Shown here one piece after another: positions 5,521-11,221 of a stretch of 11,221 nucleotides of DNA. Each line of letters starts with the position of its first letter. Positions within the stretch are counted from its first letter, which is position 1. The translations under genes were made by a program, and so were the position numbers. Location of the stretch: positions 1-11,221 of the forward strand of contig CALZJV010000179.1 in the NCBI GenBank assembly GCA_945787595.1, written 5' to 3'. Source of the stretch: an uncultured Desulfobacterales bacterium. Lineage in GTDB: Bacteria; Desulfobacterota; Desulfobacteria; Desulfobacterales; JAFDCJ01. The notes beneath the pieces are model-generated. The model saw nothing but the letters and a program-made list of their open reading frames with translations, did not search any database and was not told where the DNA came from.

Positions 5521-7686
5521 CTGCGTGCCTTCTCCGGCCTCTTTGGCCCCGAAGGGCCCGATGGGATCGTCGGTTTCCACTTCAATAGCTTCTATTTGCG
5601 GCATCTCCAGAAACGTTGGGAATCCATAGTCCAGAAAGGAAGGGTTCATCACCTGCCCTTTATCGACAATCACTTCTTCATAGAGCGCCTGTCCCATGCC
5701 GCCCACTACAGAGCCTTCAAGTTGACCTTCCACCAGCATCGGATTGATGGGGCGGCCGCAGTCATGGGCTGTCACCATTTTCAAGAGTTTTACCTTGCCG
5801 GTGTGGAGATCGACCTCAACCTCAGCGGCTTGGGTCATGAAGGAGTAATTCGGAGCAAAATTGCCGTCTTCTTTAAACAGGGTGGTCGGCTCGGAAGCGG
5901 GCGCCATCCAGGATCCTCGCCCCACGATTGGCATGGGCAGATCCGCATATTGATAACCTTTTAAGGCTTGCACCAGTGTCAATCCCTTATCCGGAGAACC
6001 TTTGACAAATATCTTGCGTTCTTTTGCCACCAGATCGGCCGCATTGGCCTCCAGGTTTTCAGCTATAAATTCAAAAAGCTTTTGCTTGGCCGAAATGGCC
6101 GCCAGTCTGGCTGCGTTGCCTGCTCTGACCGTAACTCCACTGCCGAATGTTCCCGGATCCAAGGGCGTGATACCAGTATCGGCGGCGGTGATTCGTATGT
6201 CCTCGATGGGCACACCGAGCTCTTCGGCCACGATCTGGCCGATGACGGTTTCCGCACCCTGCCCGATGTCGGCGGCCCCAGTGAGCACATTGACTGCCCC
6301 ATCTCGTCCCAGTTGGACCACAGCTCCGGAGCTGATATGGCTCATGTTGCTGACGCCGCTGGGAAATGAGGCACCGGCCAATCCCACTCCTTTGCCCAGT
6401 GGTAGCTTTCCCCTTTTTTCCTGCCACCCGATGGCATCGGCAGCTTTCTTAACCGAATCGGAAAAACCGCAGGTATTGATGATAAACCCTGCGGGATGGG
6501 GTGTCCCGGCATGAATACTGTTCTTAATTCGGATTTCAGCCGGATCGACACCGATACGATCTGCGATAATATCCAGCTGCCGTTCCACCGCAAAGCGTGC
6601 CTGGGGAATCCCATGTCCCCGCATGGCGCCCCCCACAGGTTTGTTGGTATAGATATGGCAGCCCTCATAAATTAGATTCGGTACGCGATAGGGAATCATG
6701 AGAAAAAAGCATGATAACGCTATCATCGTCGGAGCCGTGCTGTTATAAGCACCGCCATCTGCAAACGCATGAAATTTCTGAGCAAGAATCGTACCGTCCT
6801 TTTTCACACCTGTCTTGACGGTGATATACATGGGGTGTCTCTGCCGGGTGGAGATGAACACTTCTTCGCGCTCATAGACAAATTTAACCGGTTTGCCTAA
6901 ATTGATCGTAAACCAGGCGGCACAGAAATCCTTGGCAAACATATCGATCTTCTGACCGAAACCGCCACCGACCCTGGGTTTGATTACCCGAACCTTGCTT
7001 TCGGGAATCTGGAGGGTATTGGACAAATTTCTTCGTAAAAAAAACGGGATCTGGGTTGATGACCAGAGGGTGAGCTCTCCGTTCAGGGGATCAAATTGGG
7101 CCAGGGCCGCATGGGGTTCCAAGGGCGCATGATTGACGGCCTGGGAGTAAAACCTATCCTCAAAAACCGCATCGCTTTCGGCAAAAGCCCTGGCGACATC
7201 GCCGAATTCTTTAGTAATCGCAAATGACGTATTGTTGGCCACACCTTCATGGATCAGGGGAGCGCCTTCCTTTATAGATTCCAGCGGATCAAATACGGCC
7301 GGCAGTTCTTCATAGTCCACATCGATAAGTTCAATGGCCTCTTCGGCAATCTCGGGATCGATGGCGCAGACGGCAGCCACATCATCGCCAATATAACGTA
7401 CTTTGTCTTTTGCCAGGGCATACTCATCTTTTGCCATCGGTACGATTCCGTACTGTCGATCCGGAATGTCACGACCCGTGACCACACCCTTGACACCGGG
7501 TAGATTCTCAGCTCTGGACGTATCTACATTGAGAATTCTGGCGTGTGGCAAAGGGCTTCGCAAAATCTTGCCAAAAAGCATCCCGGGCAGGACCAGGTCA
7601 TCCGTAAACAGGGCGGCTCCCGTTACCTTCTGGGCCGCATCCAGCATGGGTACGCGGGTTCCGACAACATTCAGTTCATTATCCAT
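5395..7686 (-). CDS. hcrA: Molybdopterin-binding alpha subunit of a 4-hydroxybenzoyl-CoA reductase-like enzyme (xanthine dehydrogenase family)
   Basis: This is a 763-residue large subunit holding the molybdenum-pterin cofactor. The N-terminal aldehyde oxidase/xanthine dehydrogenase a/b hammerhead covers residues about 18-130; the molybdenum domains follow. Visible cofactor motifs are GGGFGQK (240-246), GAMRGHG (353-359), DIGQGAE (473-479) and GPFGAKEAGEG (710-720), where Glu716 is the conserved catalytic glutamate of the family. The CO dehydrogenase loop AYxCSFR is absent, so this is not CoxL. Length and partner subunits fit 4-hydroxybenzoyl-CoA reductase (about 769 aa in Thauera), which removes the phenolic hydroxyl to give benzoyl-CoA using reduced ferredoxin. 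A related CoA ester or heterocycle substrate remains possible. It is the last gene of the operon. Its ATG abuts the TAG of the small-subunit gene, with GAGGAGGT just upstream, so translation is probably coupled. The C-terminus appears complete. Confidence 0.85.
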   Translation of the reverse strand: MDNELNVVGTRVPMLDAAQKVTGAALFTDDLVLPGMLFGKILRSPLPHARILNVDTSRAENLPGVKGVVTGRDIPDRQYGIVPMAKDEYALAKDKVRYIGDDVAAVCAIDPEIAEEAIELIDVDYEELPAVFDPLESIKEGAPLIHEGVANNTSFAITKEFGDVARAFAESDAVFEDRFYSQAVNHAPLEPHAALAQFDPLNGELTLWSSTQIPFFLRRNLSNTLQIPESKVRVIKPRVGGGFGQKIDMFAKDFCAAWFTINLGKPVKFVYEREEVFISTRQRHPMYITVKTGVKKDGTILAQKFHAFADGGAYNSTAPTMIALSCFFLMIPYRVPNLIYEGCHIYTNKPVGGAMRGHGIPQARFAVERQLDIIADRIGVDPAEIRIKNSIHAGTPHPAGFIINTCGFSDSVKKAADAIGWQEKRGKLPLGKGVGLAGASFPSGVSNMSHISSGAVVQLGRDGAVNVLTGAADIGQGAETVIGQIVAEELGVPIEDIRITAADTGITPLDPGTFGSGVTVRAGNAARLAAISAKQKLFEFIAENLEANAADLVAKERKIFVKGSPDKGLTLVQALKGYQYADLPMPIVGRGSWMAPASEPTTLFKEDGNFAPNYSFMTQAAEVEVDLHTGKVKLLKMVTAHDCGRPINPMLVEGQLEGSVVGGMGQALYEEVIVDKGQVMNPSFLDYGFPTFLEMPQIEAIEVETDDPIGPFGAKEAGEGTQLSPAPAIVNAIYDAIGVDFMELPITPEKILNALEEKKKEEI

Positions 7687-8163
7687 CTAGACCTCCTCAC
7701 CGGTTTCTTCAGTGACGCTCATCACAGCGTCAACGATTTTCTTGTACCCCGTGCAACGGCAAAGATTGCCGGACATCTTCTTTTTGATTATGGCTTCCGT
7801 CGGTTGCCCGTCTTCATTCAGGATCGCCTCAGCGGTCAATATCATGCCCGGTGTGCAGAACCCGCATTGCAGGCCCCCCTTATCTATAAAGGCGTTTTGC
7901 AATGGATGCAGGTCACCACTTGTAGCCAGGCCTTCAATGGAAATAATTTCCTTGCCGACAGCATCCAATGCCAGCATGATACAGGATAGATAGGCCTCGC
8001 CGTTGATCAGAACGGTGCAGGCCCCGCAGGCGCCCAGATCGCAGCCGCGCTTGGTACCCATTAAGCCCAGCTTGTCTCTAAGTACTTCCAGCAGGGTGTT
8101 GTTCGGTGAAACAAGTACATCATAGGTATCGCCATTAATATTTAGTTCAATCGCCCGTTTCAT
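7687..8163 (-). CDS. hcrC: [2Fe-2S] gamma subunit of a 4-hydroxybenzoyl-CoA reductase-like enzyme
   Basis: This 158-residue small subunit passes electrons between the flavin subunit and the molybdenum site. The N-terminal plant-ferredoxin-like domain binds one [2Fe-2S] cluster through Cys41, Cys46, Cys49 and Cys61 (GCDLGACGACT ... SC). The C-terminal helical domain binds the second through Cys100, Cys103, Cys135 and Cys137 (QCGFCTPGM ... GNLCRCTGY). All eight ligands are present, and the size matches HcrC (about 161 aa). There is no Tat signal, so the complex is cytoplasmic. The ATG overlaps the stop of the FAD-subunit gene as TAATG, preceded by GAGGAGGTCAG, and its own stop touches the ATG of the alpha gene. 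It is thus the middle gene of a coupled operon. The sequence alone does not separate it from other xanthine dehydrogenase small subunits; the neighbouring FAD subunit gives the specificity. Confidence 0.88.
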   Translation of the reverse strand: MKRAIELNINGDTYDVLVSPNNTLLEVLRDKLGLMGTKRGCDLGACGACTVLINGEAYLSCIMLALDAVGKEIISIEGLATSGDLHPLQNAFIDKGGLQCGFCTPGMILTAEAILNEDGQPTEAIIKKKMSGNLCRCTGYKKIVDAVMSVTEETGEEV

Positions 8164-9137
8164 TATGCTGACCTCCTCTTTGCCCGGCTGACCGCGTCTT
8201 TAAGCAACAGTCCCATTACCTTACGTTTGTATGAAGGCGAATAAACAGATGTTTTAACCGGTTTGGCCACTTTGGCAGCGACATCGCAAGCCCCATTAAG
8301 GGAATCCTCGCTTAATTCTTTGCCGTTCAAGCCGGCTTCAACCCGATGACCCCGGATCGGTCTGCGATCCACGGCCGTAAATGCCACCCGGTATTGTTTG
8401 TTTTGCGGTGATGTCCAGTATGCTACTCCCACAATCGGGAAATCGATGCTTTCCCGATTCGCAAATTTTGTGTAACTGCCAACCCCATCCATTGCCTCCA
8501 GAGGTATGATAATTTCGGTGACTATTTCTGCGGCATTCAGGTTTAGCGGCTTATTTCCATCACCAGAAAAAAAATCTTCGAGTAAAATTTCCCTTGAGCC
8601 ATTGGGCCCCGTTATAGCGATTTTGGCATTAAGCACGAGAAGCGTCGGTGCCACATCTCCGCAATAGCTTGAATAGCAGATCTCCTTTTTATTCATAACA
8701 TGGCAGATCTCCCCGCCGGCCTTAAAGCATATCGGCCTGGAACTTCGCCACCACTGGGATTGATTAAAAAACTTGCATCGGTTTTGCTGACAAAGATTTC
8801 CAGCCAGGGTGCCCATGGTTTGATGATGATAGGAACCGACAGCTGCCGTCGCTTCAGCCAGACCGGGCAGTTTCTCCACAATCAAAGAGCTCTGATAAAT
8901 CCGTTTTAGGCTAGTGAGGGCACCGATGTGAAGAGTGTCGTTGTCCCTCGTGATATAATCCAGCTGATTGAATATTTTCAGATTGACAATCGCCGGTGGT
9001 GTTTCAACCCGGTGCTTCATGTTTATCAACAGGTCTGTTCCTCCAGCCAGTATTTTGGCCGATGGCTCGTTTTGTAAGATTGAGACCGCCTCCTTAATGT
9101 CTCTGGGTTCGAAATACTCGAATTTAGGTAATCTCAC
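8163..9137 (-). CDS. hcrB: FAD/[4Fe-4S] beta subunit of a 4-hydroxybenzoyl-CoA reductase-like enzyme
   Basis: This is a 324-residue flavin subunit of the FAD_binding_5/CO_deh_flav_C fold. AGGTDLLINMK (31-41) and TMGTLAGNL (107-115) are the FAD pyrophosphate-binding motifs. Between them and GDVAPTLL lies an insertion (about 116-160) with Cys121, Cys137, Cys145 and Cys154. The spacing of 16, 8 and 9 is the same as that of the four [4Fe-4S] ligands I recall for the Thauera 4-hydroxybenzoyl-CoA reductase beta subunit. This loop is absent from ordinary xanthine and CO dehydrogenases and is thought to help reverse electron flow toward the substrate. Two more cysteines, 116 and 159, flank it. Length equals that of HcrB. 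The start is GTG 9137, preceded by GGGAG at eight bases. It is the first gene of the operon and diverges from an IclR regulator. Confidence 0.88.
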   Translation of the reverse strand: MRLPKFEYFEPRDIKEAVSILQNEPSAKILAGGTDLLINMKHRVETPPAIVNLKIFNQLDYITRDNDTLHIGALTSLKRIYQSSLIVEKLPGLAEATAAVGSYHHQTMGTLAGNLCQQNRCKFFNQSQWWRSSRPICFKAGGEICHVMNKKEICYSSYCGDVAPTLLVLNAKIAITGPNGSREILLEDFFSGDGNKPLNLNAAEIVTEIIIPLEAMDGVGSYTKFANRESIDFPIVGVAYWTSPQNKQYRVAFTAVDRRPIRGHRVEAGLNGKELSEDSLNGACDVAAKVAKPVKTSVYSPSYKRKVMGLLLKDAVSRAKRRSA

Positions 9138-9221
9138 AATGGATCTCCCTTATTGATTGACGATTGAGGATTTAAAATGACTGAGGATGGTTTGTAATCG
9201 ATTTAATGATTTGGTAATAAG

Positions 9222-9236
9222 TTTCATATTGTGAAA
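9222..9236. promoter_or_regulatory. Palindrome TTTCATATTGTGAAA, candidate IclR-type operator for the reductase operon
   Basis: Five-base arms TTTCA and TGAAA flank a 5-base spacer, a 15-base layout typical of IclR-family operators. It lies about 10-24 bases downstream of the predicted start of operon transcription, a position suited to repression. A second site with the same TTCA-N5-TGAAA form overlaps the iclR start codon (9427-9441). Confidence 0.45.
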
Positions 9237-9252
9237 ACAACAAATAAATTTC

Positions 9253-9281
9253 TTTTAATCTAGTCTCGCCGATATTGTCAA
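9253..9281 (-). promoter_or_regulatory. Predicted promoter of the reductase operon
   Basis: On the minus strand a perfect -35 box TTGACA (9281-9276) is followed by 17 bases and TTAAAA (9258-9253). The -10 is poor, as is common for a regulated promoter. Transcription would begin near 9246 and read toward the FAD-subunit gene. Confidence 0.4.
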
Positions 9282-9378
9282 GAAGAAAGTACGCTCATAG
9301 GTTCAGGGCTGGTCATAACCCCATTAAAACATTAATATTGAACTATAATCTTGCTTCACCCGTGATTTGTATTTTTTC

Positions 9379-9407
9379 TTGACCTTATTAAACACAGCTG
9401 ATATGGA
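9379..9407 (+). promoter_or_regulatory. Predicted promoter of the iclR-type gene
   Basis: TTGACC (9379-9384), a 17-base spacer and TATGGA (9402-9407) form the best promoter pair ahead of the regulator. The transcript would start near 9414, giving a leader of only about 20 bases, with the start-codon palindrome close to the initiation region. Confidence 0.35.
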
Positions 9408-9426
9408 TTTCATTTATTAAAATTAT

Positions 9427-9441
9427 ATTCATGATATGAAA
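9427..9441. promoter_or_regulatory. Palindrome over the iclR start codon, candidate autoregulatory site
   Basis: ATTCATGATATGAAA has the arms TTCAT and ATGAA around GAT and shares TTCA-N5-TGAAA with the site at 9222-9236. It covers the ATG at 9436. Binding here would block transcription of the regulator's own gene. The match is short and AT-rich, so chance is possible. Confidence 0.35.
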
Positions 9442-10227
9442 CACAAGAACACTCAGAATTCGATTTACAAAGTACAGTCCCTGGAGCGCGCTCTGGATAT
9501 TTTGGACTGTTTCAGTTTTCAGAACAGGGAATTGACGTTGTCCGAAGTCGTCGACTGCACCGGCCTTAATAAAACAACTGCCAAACGGCTGATCTCGAAT
9601 CTGACGAGTCGCGGTTACATCCAACATGACCCCCAAACCAAAAGGTATAAGCTCGGTATACGACTGTTCGAACTTGGCGGAATTGTTTTTTCCTCATTTT
9701 CATTGCGCCGGTCGGCCGCCATCCCCATGACCAACCTTCAGAATGAAACTGGAGCAACCGTTCTTATAGGGGTCCAAATTGATGATCAGTTGGTCTATAT
9801 CGATAAGCGCGAAGGGGATGGCATGCTCCGGATTTCTTCGGACATCGGTTGGCGCCGACCGTTGCACTATGGTATGTTGGGTATGATACTGATGGCACAC
9901 CTCGATCCGGAAGATGTTTCGCGAATCCTGAAATATCAACCATTGGAACCTCATACGCCCTATTCCCTCACCGATTACGATGCATTCAGTCTGCGTTTGG
10001 AACAAATCCGGGTTCAGGGATATATTCTGGAAAAAGAAGAAGCCGTCGAGGGTGTCATCGGCATTGCTGCTCCGGTTAAAGATTATACCCGTCAAGTTGT
10101 AGCGGCCGTGGGTATTGCGTTGCCGATGGGTCATACAAGTAAAAATAAAGATTGGAAACGCATTGTGGATCTTGTTAAATCCACCGGCGAAACCATCTCG
10201 TCTGATTTGGGATACCTGAAGATCTAG
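9436..10227 (+). CDS. IclR-family transcriptional regulator
   Basis: This is a 263-residue DNA-binding regulator. The N-terminal winged helix-turn-helix spans about residues 11-75, starting YKVQSLERALDILDCF. The recognition region is LTLSEVVDCTGLNKTTAKRLISNLTSRGYI (33-62). The C-terminal effector domain (about 85-258) carries the family signature EGVIGIAAPVKD (205-216). IclR regulators bind small organic acids or CoA-related ligands and often control divergent aromatic or acetate catabolism genes. Here the gene diverges from the reductase operon and precedes a CoA ligase, so it probably senses the aromatic substrate or its CoA ester. ATG 9436 is chosen although the ribosome site is weak; the protein begins at a normal distance from the HTH. 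The start lies within a palindrome, suggesting autoregulation. Confidence 0.93.
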   Translation: MKHKNTQNSIYKVQSLERALDILDCFSFQNRELTLSEVVDCTGLNKTTAKRLISNLTSRGYIQHDPQTKRYKLGIRLFELGGIVFSSFSLRRSAAIPMTNLQNETGATVLIGVQIDDQLVYIDKREGDGMLRISSDIGWRRPLHYGMLGMILMAHLDPEDVSRILKYQPLEPHTPYSLTDYDAFSLRLEQIRVQGYILEKEEAVEGVIGIAAPVKDYTRQVVAAVGIALPMGHTSKNKDWKRIVDLVKSTGETISSDLGYLKI

Positions 10228-10341
10228 GTTACCAACTGGTTGCTATCATTGGCCACCCCGGTTAAACGCACTTTAGCCAGTATTAAAATTGAACACTGTC
10301 ATTTTCTAGAACTGCTGCTTATTAATAATAACCGCCGGCCA

Positions 10342-10357
10342 GAAAATAATTATTTTC
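10342..10357. promoter_or_regulatory. Perfect 16-base palindrome GAAAATAATTATTTTC upstream of the CoA ligase
   Basis: Eight-base arms meet without a spacer about 110 bases before the ligase ATG. The symmetry suits a dimeric DNA-binding protein better than an RNA hairpin, since no loop is left. The A/T-only interior means a chance palindrome must be considered. Confidence 0.3.
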
Positions 10358-10400
10358 CAGGTAGCGGAATGACAACTTTTGTCCAGCCGTTTCGCCTGGC

Positions 10401-10440
10401 CAAAAGGTCTGTGTGCGTCTGTGTGAGTCCGTGGCTAAAC
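10401..10440. repeat. Repeat remnant with 10-base tandem units
   Basis: GTCTGTGTGC (10407-10416) and GTCTGTGTGA (10417-10426) are followed by a partial unit, GTCCGTGGC (10427-10435). Read on the other strand it begins GCCAC, followed by CACA-rich sequence, like the arms of the repeats at 2428-2557 and 3412-3524. It is probably a worn arm of the same or a related element, ending about 30 bases before the ligase start. Confidence 0.4.
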
Positions 10441-10466
10441 TTAAATATTTTCAAAGGAAATCAACA

Positions 10467-11221
10467 ATGGAGGATCTAAAATCCATAACAGTCGGGCGGA
10501 TATTAGAGAGAGGTGCTGCTCAAGTTCCGGATAAAGTCGCCGTGGTGGATGGGCAACAGAGAAAAACTTATGGCGAACTCAACTCCATGGCCGATGCACT
10601 GGCCGCCAGTTTGGCTGAAATTGGTTTTCAAAAAGGGGATCGCACTGCCATTTACATGAAGAATTCCGTCGAGCTCATCGTGGCGTTTTATGCCCTCCAA
10701 AAGTTAGGGGTTATCGTCGCCTGGATAAATCCCCTTTATCGCCAAAAGGCGGCTGAATTTATCCTTAAAAATTCAGAGGCCAAAGGGGTGTTTATTTTCG
10801 ATCAATGGGAGGGCAATAATTACCTTGATGACATCCTGGACCTTAGAAACAGTTTACCGAATCTCGAAACCATCATTCTTGCGGGACAGGGTGAGGGCCA
10901 GAGCGTTTATTCTTTTTACAGTTTAATGGAGAGAGGGATGGGCATGCCATCCCCTTCTGTGGAGATCAGTACGCAGGAAGACCTCGCCATGCTGCTGTAT
11001 ACCTCCGGTACAACAGGTAAACCCAAAGGTGCCATGATCAGCCATTATGCCTCCGTTAGGGCAGGATGGGAATATTCCCGGGGCGTAAACGCAGGCCCGG
11101 ATGATATTTTTATCGGCTTTTTGCCCATGAGCCATTCCTACGGATGCGGGTCTATCTTAATTCAGCCCCTGTTGCTTCAATCAACGGTGGTGCTACTGGA
11201 TAAGTTCGAGGTGGAAAGAGC
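10467..11221 (+). CDS. AMP-forming acyl/aryl-CoA ligase (ANL superfamily), 5' part only
   Basis: The first 251 codons are present; the gene runs off the right edge. The protein starts MEDLKSITVGRILERGAAQVPDKVAVV and follows the usual N-terminal pattern (TYGELNSMADALAASL, GDRTAIYMKNSVELIVAFYALQKLGVIVAWINPLY). The ATP-binding P-loop motif YTSGTTGKPKG lies at 178-188. FLPMSHSYGCG further on is the next conserved core motif. Such enzymes form acyl-AMP and then an acyl-CoA thioester. Beside an aryl-CoA reductase operon, a 4-hydroxybenzoate- or benzoate-type ligase is a reasonable guess, but the substrate-pocket residues lie mostly beyond the window, and a fatty-acid ligase is equally compatible with the part seen. 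The start ATG follows AAAGGAAA at suitable spacing. Confidence 0.9.
   Translation, partial: MEDLKSITVGRILERGAAQVPDKVAVVDGQQRKTYGELNSMADALAASLAEIGFQKGDRTAIYMKNSVELIVAFYALQKLGVIVAWINPLYRQKAAEFILKNSEAKGVFIFDQWEGNNYLDDILDLRNSLPNLETIILAGQGEGQSVYSFYSLMERGMGMPSPSVEISTQEDLAMLLYTSGTTGKPKGAMISHYASVRAGWEYSRGVNAGPDDIFIGFLPMSHSYGCGSILIQPLLLQSTVVLLDKFEVER

Larger units (their letters stand above)
9138..9435. other. Divergent regulatory region between the reductase operon and the iclR-type gene
   Basis: About 298 bases of AT-rich, non-coding DNA separate the two divergent transcription units. It carries a candidate promoter for each unit and two related palindromes, all listed separately. The leader between the predicted operon promoter and its GTG start is about 110 bases long. 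Confidence 0.6.
10228..10466. other. Intergenic region between the iclR-type gene and the CoA ligase
   Basis: There are about 239 bases without a gene. A perfect 16-base palindrome (10342-10357) and a repeat remnant (10401-10440) lie in it, and both are listed. No intrinsic terminator follows iclR, and no clear -35/-10 pair precedes the ligase. Co-transcription with iclR is therefore neither shown nor excluded. Confidence 0.5.

Noticed and set aside
6002..6514. Plus-strand frames of up to 170 codons inside the alpha-subunit gene
   Set aside because: They are antisense shadows of a well-conserved gene, with low-complexity translations and no ribosome sites.
5395..7686. Aerobic CO dehydrogenase large subunit (CoxL), suggested by the nearby CoxD-like fragment
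   Set aside because: The CoxL active-site loop with cysteine is absent, and the FAD partner carries the [4Fe-4S] loop of the aryl-CoA reductase type.
10240..10479. Short frame between the iclR-type gene and the ligase
   Set aside because: It spans a palindrome and a repeat remnant, overlaps the ligase start in another frame, and has no recognisable product.

Overview
The window looks like a chromosomal stretch from a strictly anaerobic bacterium, most likely a sulfate-reducing Desulfobacterota (Desulfobacterales-like). This is inferred, not measured. It rests on a class I hybrid cluster protein with the anaerobe-type N-terminal cysteine spacing, a stand-alone PocR sensory domain, a molybdenum aryl-CoA reductase whose FAD subunit carries the extra [4Fe-4S] loop, and worn 'gccacaaaggc' type interspersed repeats that I associate with such genomes. 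Base composition is moderate, with AT-rich intergenic regions. Both window ends cut genes.

Left part (1-4314): the start of a beta-keto acid cleavage enzyme gene (minus strand, cut by the left edge) is followed by an AT-rich regulatory gap containing an FNR/CRP-type palindrome. This gap leads into hcp (hybrid cluster protein, nitrosative stress and NO chemistry). A strong hairpin lies between hcp and a convergent small PocR-domain sensor gene. The PocR gene lies between two direct copies of a degenerate repeat of about 115-130 bp. The second copy supplies the possible first codons of a formylglycine-generating-enzyme-like protein that lacks the two catalytic cysteines of true FGE.

Middle (4315-5394): a second kind of degenerate repeat precedes a single-domain response regulator with an unusual C-terminal tail. 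Next comes the first ~85 codons of a CoxD-like MoxR AAA+ ATPase, which breaks off abruptly about 15 bases before the 3' end of the convergent molybdoenzyme gene. Genes of this ATPase family commonly sit beside molybdenum hydroxylase genes, so the stump suggests a rearranged cluster.

Right part (5395-11221): a tightly coupled three-gene minus-strand operon (FAD subunit, 2x[2Fe-2S] subunit, molybdopterin subunit; 324, 158 and 763 aa). It matches 4-hydroxybenzoyl-CoA reductase in subunit sizes and in the cysteine spacing of the FAD-subunit cluster loop. Divergent from it is an IclR-family regulator. The intergenic gap carries two palindromes of the same form, TTCA-N5-TGAAA, one just downstream of the predicted operon promoter and one over the iclR start codon; these are candidate operators. 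Beyond iclR lies the 5' part of an AMP-forming acyl/aryl-CoA ligase, cut by the right edge. Together the ligase, the dehydroxylating reductase and the regulator suggest anaerobic degradation of an aromatic acid through CoA thioesters. The substrate cannot be fixed from sequence alone. I see no rRNA, tRNA, CRISPR array or intact transposon.
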